Source: Nitrospirota bacterium (GTDB taxonomy: Bacteria > Nitrospirota > Thermodesulfovibrionia > Thermodesulfovibrionales > Magnetobacteriaceae). Taken from it: a stretch of DNA of 50,277 nucleotides. The stretch is taken from the NCBI GenBank assembly GCA_015233245.1, contig JADFYB010000005.1:1-50277 (forward strand), read 5' to 3'. Below are positions 1 through 7,882 of the stretch, in pieces. The notes beneath the pieces were generated by a model, which ran no database searches, was not told the DNA's origin, and worked only from the letters and a program-made list of their open reading frames with translations. Both the position numbers and the translations under genes were made by a program. Each line of letters opens with the position of its first letter. Within the stretch, counting starts at the first letter, position 1.

Positions 1-887
1 GTGTGTTGAGATATTAAAATCCTCTCCACATCTTTAAAACGCTCAGGATGGCGCGGCGCTATTATCAAAGACAGCGAGGAAAACTCTGTTTTTAATTTCT
101 TATAACAGGAGAGAATCAGCTTTTCCTCACCCTCATGCGTACTTCCCATAACTATAAGCGGTCTTTTCATTGCCGTTGCCCAGTCAGGGATTTCTTTTGG
201 AGGCATCACATCAAACTTAAAGTTTCCAAACGTATGAACGATTTCACGCCTTGCTCCGAGTTTTATAACGCGTTCGCTATAAATTTCACTTTGCATTCCA
301 AAAAAGGATATTTTAGAAAACAGCTCCTTCATGAAAAAGTGGATTTTCTGGTATCCCCTGAATGATTTATCAGAAATCCTCCCGTTAAGTAGCATCACAG
401 GAATACCACGCTCCGACATCTGATGAAACACCTCTGGCCAAAGCTCTGTCTCCATTACGATAAACAAATCAGGACTTATTGCATCAATTGCCCGTTTAAC
501 GCAGGCAGGAGTGTCAAACGGCACATACACAATGTTTCCAACACCCCTAAGTCTCTCTTTTGCCGTCTGTTGCCCCGTATCCGTCACTGTTGAAAGCACA
601 ACGTGCGGGGTTATCTCATCTGTAATTTTTTTTATAAGCGGCACTGCCGATATCGTCTCTCCAACTGAGACCGCATGAATCCACACCACTGCCTCACCCC
701 CAGTATCTATCACAGAAATATTGCTTCTTGTTTTGTGGCCACTGCCCGGCTTTCTTAAAACAAATTGATACTTCCCCGTCCGTTCCATAAACCACGTTGT
801 TCGTAAGCCTGATGCTCTCTTAAGATACTGATATGGAAGCAAAAGTAAAAATGCTGCAAAATACAACAGCCTGTATATAAACATCAT
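1..887 (-). CDS. waaA: Kdo transferase WaaA, N-terminal part (cut by window start)
   Basis: This reading frame is missing from the ORF track because it runs off the left edge. I translated it by hand: it opens MMFIYRLLYFAAFLLLLPYQ and stays open for about 295 codons. It matches 3-deoxy-D-manno-octulosonic acid transferase, which adds Kdo to lipid IVA at the inner membrane. It has an N-terminal membrane anchor, then the family signature VVWIHAVSVGE around residues 67-77, STVTDTG, METELWPE, and later GSTHEGEE and IIAPRHPER of the C-terminal GT-B domain. The usual length is about 425 residues, so roughly the last third lies outside the window. A good sigma-70-type promoter sits about 90 bases upstream on the same strand. 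lpxB, on the same strand and upstream, belongs to the same pathway. Confidence 0.93.
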   Translation of the reverse strand, partial: MMFIYRLLYFAAFLLLLPYQYLKRASGLRTTWFMERTGKYQFVLRKPGSGHKTRSNISVIDTGGEAVVWIHAVSVGETISAVPLIKKITDEITPHVVLSTVTDTGQQTAKERLRGVGNIVYVPFDTPACVKRAIDAISPDLFIVMETELWPEVFHQMSERGIPVMLLNGRISDKSFRGYQKIHFFMKELFSKISFFGMQSEIYSERVIKLGARREIVHTFGNFKFDVMPPKEIPDWATAMKRPLIVMGSTHEGEEKLILSCYKKLKTEFSSLSLIIAPRHPERFKDVERILISQH

Positions 888-974
888 AGAAGTAACTGTT
901 CCTTTCTATTTGTGAAGGTAAGAGTAATTTAAAAAACATACTTTTCTTATTTTTCTCATTTTTTTGGTGTATTT

Positions 975-1003
975 ATTATACTGTGTACAATAAAGAGCGT
1001 CAA
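975..1003 (-). promoter_or_regulatory. sigma-70-type promoter for waaA
   Basis: On the minus strand TTGACG is followed after exactly 17 bases by TATAAT. The expected start of transcription is about 80 bases before the waaA start codon. It is a near-consensus housekeeping promoter and suggests waaA has its own transcript. Confidence 0.65.
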
Positions 1004-1041
1004 GCGAATTATCTCATTAAAAACTAGACAAAAGTGTAAAT

Positions 1042-1071
1042 TTGACGCAGATAATACGCAGTTGCTATACT
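1042..1071 (+). promoter_or_regulatory. sigma-70-type promoter for the coiled-coil gene pair
   Basis: TTGACG, 18 bases, TATACT on the plus strand, about 70 bases upstream of the first coiled-coil gene. It stands nearly back to back with the waaA promoter. Confidence 0.55.
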
Positions 1072-1143
1072 TGGAATAGCACGTGAAACTAAAGCAGGCT
1101 TAGCTAAGAAATCAATATTAACGGTGTGGGACGTGAAAAAGAC

Positions 1144-1503
1144 ATGGCGACGACAATAGACACATTAAAGATATACGAACGGCTTAAGAGCGCTGACCTT
1201 AGCGACAAAGCGGCTAAGGAAATTGCAGAGGTATTTAAAGAAACTTCTGAGGGGTTGGCAACACCCAGCATCTCTACTATAAAATCAGAGATAAAAGAAG
1301 AATTATCGAAAGAACTGGCGACTAAAGCCGATTTAAGAGAAGAAATAAGAAATGCTACAGCTGAATTATTAATCAAAATCGAAAAAAGATTTGCAACAAA
1401 GGCTGAGCTTGCAGAAACAAAGGCCGAACTCCTTAAATGGATGTTTATTTTCTGGGCAAGCCAAATAGGAATTATAGTTGCGCTGATTAAATTTTTAAAA
1501 TAA
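1144..1503 (+). CDS. small coiled-coil protein with C-terminal membrane anchor (copy 1)
   Basis: About 119 residues. The N-terminal two thirds are charged and helical (heptad-like stretches around KSEIKEELSKELATKADLRE). The last 30 residues form one hydrophobic helix, WMFIFWASQIGIIVALIKFL, so the protein is probably tail-anchored with the coiled coil in the cytoplasm. It resembles the DUF1640/CCDC90-like bacterial proteins of unknown function. The ORF track begins at a GTG at 1126; I prefer the ATG at 1144 because it gives MATTIDTLK, matching MATTIELYT of the next gene. The last ~90 coding bases and the spacer after the stop are duplicated downstream. Confidence 0.7.
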   Translation: MATTIDTLKIYERLKSADLSDKAAKEIAEVFKETSEGLATPSISTIKSEIKEELSKELATKADLREEIRNATAELLIKIEKRFATKAELAETKAELLKWMFIFWASQIGIIVALIKFLK

Positions 1504-1797
1504 AAACTTGGGAGGTATGGGACAATGGCAACAACAATAGAGCTATACACAATGCTTAAAGACAAGCTCGGAGAGGCTGAGAGCAGGGCTTTGGTAGAAA
1601 CCATTGAGGAGTTTTCTCATAAAGCTAAAGAAGAGTTGGGAAAAGAATTAACCACCAAGTCCGATTTATTGCCACTTGCAGAAACAAAGGCTGAACTCCT
1701 TAAATGGATGTTTATCTTCTGGGCAAGTCAGATAGGAATTATAGTTGCGCTGATTAAATTTTTAAAATAAAAACTTGGGAGGTATGGGACAATGGCT
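1408..1797 (+). repeat. tandem duplication, two 123-base copies (1408-1530 and 1675-1797)
   Basis: Each copy holds the last ~90 coding bases of a coiled-coil gene, its stop codon, the spacer aaacttgggaggtatgggac and the next ATGGC start. By eye they differ at four or so positions, all inside the coding part and all synonymous. The repeated ribosome-binding block lies ahead of both the second gene and a third, stunted reading frame. Confidence 0.85.
1525..1770 (+). CDS. small coiled-coil protein with C-terminal membrane anchor (copy 2)
   Basis: 81 residues, a shorter paralogue of the gene just upstream. The final 31 residues (LAETKAELLKWMFIFWASQI...) are identical to copy 1. The N-terminus (MATTIELYTMLKDKLGEAES) is related but diverged, and the central coiled coil is shorter. 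A good Shine-Dalgarno, GGGAGGT, sits 8 bases before the ATG, inside the duplicated spacer. Function is unknown; the shared anchor and differing heads suggest two variants of one membrane-tethered coiled-coil protein. Confidence 0.7.
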   Translation: MATTIELYTMLKDKLGEAESRALVETIEEFSHKAKEELGKELTTKSDLLPLAETKAELLKWMFIFWASQIGIIVALIKFLK

Positions 1798-1914
1798 TGG
1801 GAATGCCCTGAGTGCAAAATATATGTGTTCATCTGTTTATCTGTTTTGCGGGCGGAGCTCTCCTCCCCAAATGGTGATCCTCCTACTAAAATTTTACGGC
1901 GGAACACCGGTTAA
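1792..1914 (+). pseudogene. truncated zinc-ribbon-like ORF running into an intergenic repeat
   Basis: A third start, ATGGCT, follows the second copy of the duplicated ribosome-binding block. The 40-codon frame starts MAWECPECK, as a zinc ribbon would, but continues into the dispersed repeat and stops there. The second cysteine pair expected of a zinc ribbon is missing. It is probably the stump of a gene whose 3' part was replaced. A genuine short peptide cannot be excluded. Confidence 0.4.
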
Positions 1915-2047
1915 AAAATTCTCTACCAGCAAGCAAACCAACAAAACATGAAACTAAACAATCCAATCGTTAACCCCAAAACCTGAGGTCAAGGAGGCTG
2001 GCCTCCTTGCGGGAGGGTTTAAGGGAGGGCAGCGCCCTCCCTTAAAA
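1836..2047. repeat. dispersed intergenic hairpin repeat, copy A
   Basis: Two modules. The first reads gcgggcggagctc ... cggcggaacaccggttaaaaaattct and recurs in copy B. The second holds two consecutive hairpins: CAAGGAGGC-TG-GCCTCCTTG at 1990-2009 and TTTAAGGGAGGGC-AGC-GCCCTCCCTTAAA at 2018-2046. The second hairpin is a perfect 13-pair palindrome flanked by A/T. It lies between convergent gene ends (coiled-coil genes and lpxB) and can act as a terminator in both directions. Confidence 0.8.
2018..2046. terminator. bidirectional terminator-like hairpin after lpxB
   Basis: Perfect inverted repeat with a 13-base stem and AGC loop. On the minus strand it ends 10 bases after the lpxB stop codon. 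The stem bottom TTTAA/TTAAA gives only a short U-run in either direction. Confidence 0.55.
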
Positions 2048-2056
2048 TACTCTCTA

Positions 2057-3193
2057 TCAGTCGCCTGTCAGATTGGCAATGATTTTTACAACTTCATCGG
2101 TCGGGTTTTTAGATTCAAACAAAGCCCTGAGTCTTTTAAAGTCATCCGTCATTGCCTGTCGTTTTGCACTATCCTCATAAAGAGCCAATATCTCTGCTGA
2201 GATTTTGGCCGATGTGGCATCATTCTGGATTAATTCCTTTACCACCTCACGCTCCATGATGAGATTTGCAAGGTTTATGTGGCTAACATCTATAATCATT
2301 TTTGCTATACGAAATTCAACTGCCGGCATCTTATAAAACACCACAAGCGGCACTCCCATCAGCGCCGCCTGAAACGCAGCCGTGCCAGATTTCATAAGGG
2401 CCACGTCACTTACGGCAAGAACATCCAGTGACCTTTCGGCAACAAACTTAACTCCAAGTGAGTTAAGGGCAGTAAATTGCGCCTTATATTTTTCTATATG
2501 AAGGTTTGGAGCTAATGCTATTACAAATTGAAATTCGGGATGTACGGCTTTTATGGTCTTAATAGTGTCAACGATTACTGGTAAATGGCGTTTAAGTTCA
2601 CCGTGTCTGCTGCCCGGGAAAATTCCAAACACTGGGGCATCGGGGTTTATAGAAAACTCTGCTTTTAAAGATTCGGCGTCAGATACATGCTGCAGAAGCT
2701 CCTCCATGGCCGGATGCCCTACAAATTCACAGTCCGTCCCTGCTTTTTCATACATTTCCGGCTCAAACGGCAATATTGCCGCTATTATATGGGAACGTGC
2801 GGCAATCTTTTTAATGCGTCCGGTTCTCCATGCCCACACCTGTGGGCTTACATAGTAAAGCACCTTTATGCCGTACTTTTTAGCCGCCTTTGCTACAAAA
2901 AGGTTAAAATCCGGGAAATCTATCAAAACTAAAACATCTATTCGCTTTGTTTTAAAAATCTTTATCAGCTTTCTGTATGTGCCAAAGAGTGTTTTTATTG
3001 AGGAAATCGCTCCAAATATGCCAAATGCTCCAGTTATTCCGGCTACAAGCTCAACCCCCTCAGTTTCCATTTTTTTGCCGCCCACGCCTAAAAGAAACAA
3101 ATTCGGCCACTTCTCTCTTAATTTTTTAGCAAGGAGCGCGCCGTACAGTTCACCCGAGGACTCACCGGCGATAATCATCACCCTTAAAGGCAT
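2057..3193 (-). CDS. lpxB: lipid-A-disaccharide synthase
   Basis: 378 residues, the normal family length. It condenses UDP-2,3-diacylglucosamine with lipid X to form the disaccharide core of lipid A at the cytoplasmic face of the inner membrane. The N-terminus MIIAGESSGELYGALLAKKL is the family signature. Further matches are IDFPDFNLFVAKAAKKYGIK, YYVSPQVWAWRTGR near residue 115, FGIFPGSRHGE near 190 and MKSGTAAFQAAL near 268. The start overlaps the end of the aminotransferase gene upstream by 10 bases, so the two are translationally coupled. Its neighbours suggest it may act on a diamino-sugar lipid A precursor. Confidence 0.96.
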   Translation of the reverse strand: MPLRVMIIAGESSGELYGALLAKKLREKWPNLFLLGVGGKKMETEGVELVAGITGAFGIFGAISSIKTLFGTYRKLIKIFKTKRIDVLVLIDFPDFNLFVAKAAKKYGIKVLYYVSPQVWAWRTGRIKKIAARSHIIAAILPFEPEMYEKAGTDCEFVGHPAMEELLQHVSDAESLKAEFSINPDAPVFGIFPGSRHGELKRHLPVIVDTIKTIKAVHPEFQFVIALAPNLHIEKYKAQFTALNSLGVKFVAERSLDVLAVSDVALMKSGTAAFQAALMGVPLVVFYKMPAVEFRIAKMIIDVSHINLANLIMEREVVKELIQNDATSAKISAEILALYEDSAKRQAMTDDFKRLRALFESKNPTDEVVKIIANLTGD

Positions 3194-4290
3194 GATTGGA
3201 TTATATCGGCTACTTTTCTTATGCTTTCCGCAGGCATCTCAGGATAGACGGGAAGAGACAGAACCTCAGAGGCCGCCTGTTCAGAAACTGGCAGATCCCC
3301 CCGTTTCAACCCCTGTCCTTTTAATGCCTCTTGAAGGTGTATTGGAGATGGATAATAAACTACCGAGGATATCCCTTCATTTGCAAGCGTCTCTTTTATC
3401 TTATCTCTGTGTGCAGAGCGTATTGTATATTGGTGGTAACTGTGAACGTATCCATCTGGCTCCGCAGGACATCTTACAACATCTTTAAGGAGCGAAGTGT
3501 AGAGGTTGGCGTTTTCCCGCCGCATTCTGTTTTTTTCGTCAAGTCTCCTGAGTTTTATGAGAAGCACTCCAGCCTGAATTTCATCCAACCTGCTGTTAAA
3601 GCCGACCTCATGATGTACATAATTACCGCAAGAGCCATGATTTCTTAAAGTTCGGATTCTTTCATAAATTGTATCACTTTTTGTCACTACAGCGCCGCCA
3701 TCACCGTAGCAGCCAAGGTTTTTGCTCGGATAAAAACTAAAGCATCCGGTATCACCAAAGGTACCGGTTCTTCTGCCGTTTATCTGTGCTCCGGTTGATT
3801 GAGCGCAGTCCTCTATCACATGAAGATTATGGCTATTGGCAATATCCATTACTCTGTCCATATTGCAGGGCAGTCCAAACAAATGAACCGGCAAAATGGC
3901 GCGGGTTTTCTTAGTGATTTTGTCTTCAATTTTATTAACATCTATATTTAGTGTTTCATCATCAATATCAACAAACACGGGTTTAGCTCCCATGTAGAGT
4001 ATGCTTTCAACTGTGGCAAAAAACGTAAATGGTGTTGTTATAACCTCATCGCCTTTTTTTATGGAAAGAGATGCCAAAGACAAAAACAGCGCACCTGTGC
4101 CTGAGGCCACCCCCAGCGAGTGTAAACCGTTTACATCTGAACCGGTTAAAAACCGACTGAATTGCTTTTCAAACTCTTCAACATGAGGGCCTAATACGTA
4201 GCGAGTGCTTTTGAGAATTTCCGTGACTGTCCCTATGACCTCATCCTGTATTTCAAGGAATTCCTTTTTCAGGTCTAACATTGGTATCAT
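3184..4290 (-). CDS. gnnB: DegT/DnrJ/EryC1 sugar aminotransferase, probable GnnB
   Basis: PLP-dependent nucleotide-sugar aminotransferase of about 368 residues. It shows IPMLDLKKEF at the start, GVASGTGALFLSL, the HLFGLPCNM segment, IEDCAQSTGA (PLP ring contact) and SFYPSKNLGCYGDGGAVV with the PLP lysine. Set between a Gfo/Idh/MocA dehydrogenase and lpxB, it fits GnnB, which aminates 3-keto-UDP-GlcNAc to give the 3-amino sugar for lipid A with amide-linked 3-acyl chains; in Acidithiobacillus gnnA and gnnB also sit by lpx genes. I chose the ATG at 4290 because GGAAGAG lies just upstream; the track's 4308 start has no ribosome site. The alternative is another 3-amino sugar pathway (WbpE-like). 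Confidence 0.72.
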   Translation of the reverse strand: MIPMLDLKKEFLEIQDEVIGTVTEILKSTRYVLGPHVEEFEKQFSRFLTGSDVNGLHSLGVASGTGALFLSLASLSIKKGDEVITTPFTFFATVESILYMGAKPVFVDIDDETLNIDVNKIEDKITKKTRAILPVHLFGLPCNMDRVMDIANSHNLHVIEDCAQSTGAQINGRRTGTFGDTGCFSFYPSKNLGCYGDGGAVVTKSDTIYERIRTLRNHGSCGNYVHHEVGFNSRLDEIQAGVLLIKLRRLDEKNRMRRENANLYTSLLKDVVRCPAEPDGYVHSYHQYTIRSAHRDKIKETLANEGISSVVYYPSPIHLQEALKGQGLKRGDLPVSEQAASEVLSLPVYPEMPAESIRKVADIIQSCL

Positions 4291-4315
4291 ATTTTTCTCT
4301 TCCATCATATCTTAA

Positions 4316-5362
4316 CTATTTTTGAGCCGCTGCCACTGCTGCATGCTCTCTTAAAGCTGTGCTTATCCTAAGGGCAATATCAAGTGCCCTCCTGCCGTCA
4401 TATCCCGACACTACCGGATGCCCATCACTAATCACACAGTCAACGAAACTTGAAAGCTCCTCTTTTAGAGGCTCCACATCAGAGGTTATGTTTATTGTTT
4501 CCATATTTCCATTGTAATCATAACATAGCAGCTCTTGTGTTATGTAATCAAGTTTTAAAAAATTATTCCTGCCGACTGCCTTAAACGTCCTGCGCTTTTC
4601 TTTAGACATCCTGTCTGCGATGAGTAAGGCTCTCATCCCATTTTCAAACTCAAGCCAGGCGCTTACCGTATCTATCCGCCCTGATACAACCGACTCCTCC
4701 GTTACATACACCGATTTAACCTCGGACTTTGCCACTGCATAGGCTATGTCAATGTCGTGAATCATCAGATCAAGCGTGACATCCACATTAAGAGCCCTCT
4801 CTATCAGAGGTGACACACGCTCAGCCGCTATATACAAAGGCATCTCATTTACTAAACATTTACCGATTGACTTAAACCCCGGGTTGAACCTCTCAATATG
4901 CCCTACCTGTAGCACAAGGTCTTTACTCTGAGACATGCGTATCATTACATCAGCCTCATCAACAGTGGAGGCTATAGGTTTTTCCACAAACAGGTGCACC
5001 CCCTCATTCATACACTCCATCGCTATATTGTAATGAGTTGCCGTAGGGGTGGCAATGACTACAGCTTCAACCTGCTTTAAGAGTTCCCTGAAGTTTTCGT
5101 AAACTTTTACATTGAGACGGCTGCCAATCTCCTGTGCACTGCTTAGATTAATATCCGAAACGGCAACAAGGTTAGCGTTTTTAATCTCCGAAAGGACGCG
5201 AGCATGGTGTTTGCCAAAATATCCGGTTCCTATAACTCCCACCTTTAACCGGGAGTCCTTATCCACATCCCCCGCACTGTCTGACTTTAGATCGTACATA
5301 ATTCTTTTAAAATACCATTCCCCCATAACACGTAACTGCGATAAGCTTATAGCACCAGCCAT
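4316..5362 (-). CDS. gnnA: Gfo/Idh/MocA-family dehydrogenase, probable GnnA
   Basis: 348 residues. The NAD-binding Rossmann motif VGVIGTGYFGKHHARVL begins only near residue 41. It is followed by VVIATPTATHYNIA, the family motif LFVEKPIAS near 127, VGHIERFNPG near 153 and DLMIHDIDIA near 199. GnnA oxidises the 3-OH of UDP-GlcNAc so that GnnB can aminate it. The gene is 26 bases upstream of the aminotransferase and two genes upstream of lpxB. The N-terminus is about 35 residues longer than usual; an internal ATG (M13 or M22) may be the true start, but none has a clear ribosome site. WlbA/WbpB-type dehydrogenases are the main alternative. Confidence 0.68.
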   Translation of the reverse strand: MAGAISLSQLRVMGEWYFKRIMYDLKSDSAGDVDKDSRLKVGVIGTGYFGKHHARVLSEIKNANLVAVSDINLSSAQEIGSRLNVKVYENFRELLKQVEAVVIATPTATHYNIAMECMNEGVHLFVEKPIASTVDEADVMIRMSQSKDLVLQVGHIERFNPGFKSIGKCLVNEMPLYIAAERVSPLIERALNVDVTLDLMIHDIDIAYAVAKSEVKSVYVTEESVVSGRIDTVSAWLEFENGMRALLIADRMSKEKRRTFKAVGRNNFLKLDYITQELLCYDYNGNMETINITSDVEPLKEELSSFVDCVISDGHPVVSGYDGRRALDIALRISTALREHAAVAAAQK

Positions 5363-5447
5363 AATACAGTTAAAGACGATAAAATTGCAAGCAAAACATT
5401 ACAGTATAAATCTACAATGTAAAAACTACATTTTACATTCTGCATAT

Positions 5448-6548
5448 CTATAATAACGTCAAATTGTTTCTATGGATAATTTCGTCAGAGTATTTATAAC
5501 CAAGTATGCCCTCGATTTCTGAGGTCTTATGCCCTGCAATGCGCACAAGCTCAGAGCTCCCGTAGTTAACTATCCCTTTAGCAATCTTCTTTCCGTCAAG
5601 TGTGGTACAGTAGATGGCATCACCGCGTTCAAAGTTTCCCTCAATAGACCTAACTCCTGAGGGCAGAAGGCTTTTTCCGTTACTCACAAGAGCTTTTGTT
5701 GCACCCTCGTCAAGACAAACACTGCCGCGGGTATGAAGATAGGAGGCTATCCAGCTTTTTCGTGCACCATGCCTCCTCTTTCTTGCATCAAATGTAGTGC
5801 CAAAGGCAGTGCCTCCTCTTAAAACACTCGTAAGCTGCCCTGACTTCTTTCCGTTTATAATGGTTACGGTAATGCCATGTGCAACAGCAATTTTAGCAGC
5901 TCTGATTTTTGAGTACATTCCGCCTGTGCCGGATATTGTGCCGGCACCGCCTGCCAGCGCTTCTATTTCATCGGTTATCTCTGCTACCTCGCTGATTAAT
6001 CCTGCTTTGCTGTTTTTTCTTGGGTCGGCAGTATAGAGGCCATCCACATCGGAAAGTATTATGAGTCTTGAGGCATTAAGTAAAGTTGCAACGAGGGCTG
6101 CCAACATATCATTGTCACCAAATTTAAGCTCCTCTACAGATACCGTATCGTTTTCATTGATAATTGGGATTACCTTTAATGAAAGAAGTGTGTTGAGTGT
6201 ATTTCCGGCATTAATGAACCGTCTTCTGTCAGAAAAAACATCTCTTGTAAGGAGTACCTGCGCAACTTTCTTGTCAAATGCACCAAATGCCTTCTCATAT
6301 GCCCACACAAGAGAGCTCTGGCCAACTGCGGCAACAGCCTGCTTTAAATTTATATCGCGTATGCGACCATCTATTGAAAGCTTGTAACGCCCAGCCGCTA
6401 CAGCACCCGACGATACTACAACCATATCGTATCCCTCATCGTGCGCTGCCGAAATGTCCCACGCAAGTTGCCCTATGGTTTTTTCATTTAGCCCCTTTGC
6501 AGAGGCTAAAATGTTACTTCCTATCTTTACCACTATAGTTTCCGGCAT
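5448..6548 (-). CDS. proB: glutamate 5-kinase
   Basis: 366 residues. It phosphorylates glutamate in the first step of proline synthesis, in the cytosol. The amino acid kinase domain covers residues 1-255: VVKIGSNILAS at the start, VVSSGAVAAGRYKL near 44, ENDTVSVEELKFGDND near 133, LSDVDGLYTADPRKN near 164 and the GTGGMYSKIRAAKIA block near 207. A C-terminal PUA domain follows (about 270-350, starting SVCLDEGATKALVSNGKSLLPSG), as in full-length bacterial ProB. proA is not in the window. The downstream gnnA starts 86 bases further on. Confidence 0.95.
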   Translation of the reverse strand: MPETIVVKIGSNILASAKGLNEKTIGQLAWDISAAHDEGYDMVVVSSGAVAAGRYKLSIDGRIRDINLKQAVAAVGQSSLVWAYEKAFGAFDKKVAQVLLTRDVFSDRRRFINAGNTLNTLLSLKVIPIINENDTVSVEELKFGDNDMLAALVATLLNASRLIILSDVDGLYTADPRKNSKAGLISEVAEITDEIEALAGGAGTISGTGGMYSKIRAAKIAVAHGITVTIINGKKSGQLTSVLRGGTAFGTTFDARKRRHGARKSWIASYLHTRGSVCLDEGATKALVSNGKSLLPSGVRSIEGNFERGDAIYCTTLDGKKIAKGIVNYGSSELVRIAGHKTSEIEGILGYKYSDEIIHRNNLTLL

Positions 6549-6589
6549 CCCGTAATTATACCTTAACTGACGGGAATTCAGAAACTGTA

Positions 6590-7726
6590 CTATATATTAT
6601 GTTCTTTTATCTTATTGAGCAGTGTTTTGTAGTCAATGGCGAGGTATCTTGAGACCTTGCTCTTATTGCCCTTAAATCTTTCAAGGAGCTCCCGGATGAT
6701 GTTTGTTTCGTAGGTGGCTACGACCCCTGAAATTACATCCTTTAGTCTGAGCGGGCCATCCTGAGGGAGTGAATATGGCTGTTTTAGAAACATTATGTGT
6801 TCTATGGTAATCATATCAGGTGCGGCTTTAAGCACGGCGTTTTTAGCAATGCTCTTTACCTCTGCAATGTTCCCGGGCCAATTGTGAGTGTCCAGCACCC
6901 TGTAGGCCTCATTGGAAACAATCGGCACGTCTATTTTAAGGCCAGCACATGTGTTTGCCAAAAAATGGTCAAATAAAATCTTTATATCTGCCGCCCTGTC
7001 TTTAAGTGGCGGTGCAGGCAAAAAGAAATCACTTAACCTGTACAGCAAGTCCTCTGTAACGTTGTCAGAATTAGCAACACTCTTAATGTCTTTGCTTACC
7101 GAGGTAATAAGGCGAATATTCAGGTTTTCCGGTTCAACCCCTCCTACAGGCAAATACTTGTGATTGTCTATGGCTATCACGAGTTTTTCCAAAAGCCAAC
7201 CAGGCATATTTAAAAAATCTTTGACAAACAATGTTCCATTGTTTGCTTCACTTAAAAGACCTGTCTTTTTCTCACTGCCTGCTGATGCTGCTTGTCCAAA
7301 CAGAAAACTCTCCATATCAGCCGGTGCAATTGCCTTTGTGTCAAACTCAGCAAAAACTCCGTCAGCTCGTTCACTTAAAAAATGGATCATCCTTGCCATC
7401 AGAGTCTTACCGCAGCCCGGTAGTCCGTGGATTAACACCTTGTAGTTGGTCTTTGCAACTCCTTTTAAGTCGTTAAGGATCCGCTTCATTGTGTCATCAC
7501 GGGTGAGGAAAGCTAAAGTGCTTTCGGTACTCTTGTCCAGAACCGAATATGAAACCACCTCTCCGTATGGCTGCTGTTTTAAACTTAGTTTTGATGGGGA
7601 TTTTGCTGCTGATTGGTTGTACTGGCCGGAAACTTGCTCCGATAACCTTTTCCTGCCGCGTTTTGACTTTACTGGTTGTGATTCATCTGTGTTTTCTTTT
7701 TTGTCCATAAACGAACAAAGCTCCAT
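6590..7726 (-). CDS. NtrC-type AAA+ protein with degenerate motifs and Fis-type HTH
   Basis: 378 residues. A basic, disordered N-terminus (KSKRGRKRLSEQ) leads to a sigma-54-activator-like AAA+ domain (about 80-310) and a C-terminal Fis-type HTH (about 335-378, LLERFKGNKSKVSRYLAID). Walker A, GLPGCGKT, is intact. The loop that should read GAFTGA is AASAGSEKK, and the Walker B stretch is GTLFVKDF in place of GTLFLDE. Canonical sigma-54 remodelling is therefore unlikely. It lacks a receiver domain. It may bind DNA as a repressor or co-regulator, or form mixed rings with a normal activator. Targets are unknown; proB lies 41 bases downstream. Confidence 0.8.
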   Translation of the reverse strand: MELCSFMDKKENTDESQPVKSKRGRKRLSEQVSGQYNQSAAKSPSKLSLKQQPYGEVVSYSVLDKSTESTLAFLTRDDTMKRILNDLKGVAKTNYKVLIHGLPGCGKTLMARMIHFLSERADGVFAEFDTKAIAPADMESFLFGQAASAGSEKKTGLLSEANNGTLFVKDFLNMPGWLLEKLVIAIDNHKYLPVGGVEPENLNIRLITSVSKDIKSVANSDNVTEDLLYRLSDFFLPAPPLKDRAADIKILFDHFLANTCAGLKIDVPIVSNEAYRVLDTHNWPGNIAEVKSIAKNAVLKAAPDMITIEHIMFLKQPYSLPQDGPLRLKDVISGVVATYETNIIRELLERFKGNKSKVSRYLAIDYKTLLNKIKEHNI

Positions 7727-7834
7727 TAGTTATTAGATTTTAAGACACTGTCACGTGACATCTCCTTGCCACTGAGTTAACAGCGTTTATATGCAACCTT
7801 GTCCCTCGCTGAATCATGCCTTAGCATCGAGCGT

Positions 7835-7863
7835 AGTGTATCACAAATGATTCATAAAATCAA
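7835..7863 (-). promoter_or_regulatory. possible promoter for the AAA+ regulator
   Basis: On the minus strand TTGATT, 17 bases, TACACT, about 110 bases before the start codon. Spacing is ideal and the boxes are moderate. Confidence 0.35.
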
Positions 7864-7882
7864 TATGTTGAAGAAATTATTT

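Noticed and set aside
1104-1604. 166-codon minus-strand ORF
   Set aside because: It is the complement of the coiled-coil genes; the Ser/Ala-rich product is typical of a shadow frame, and the plus-strand genes have ribosome sites and a paralogous start.
2868-3488. 206-codon plus-strand ORF
   Set aside because: It lies antisense over lpxB and the aminotransferase, both clear genes, and its translation has no recognisable features.
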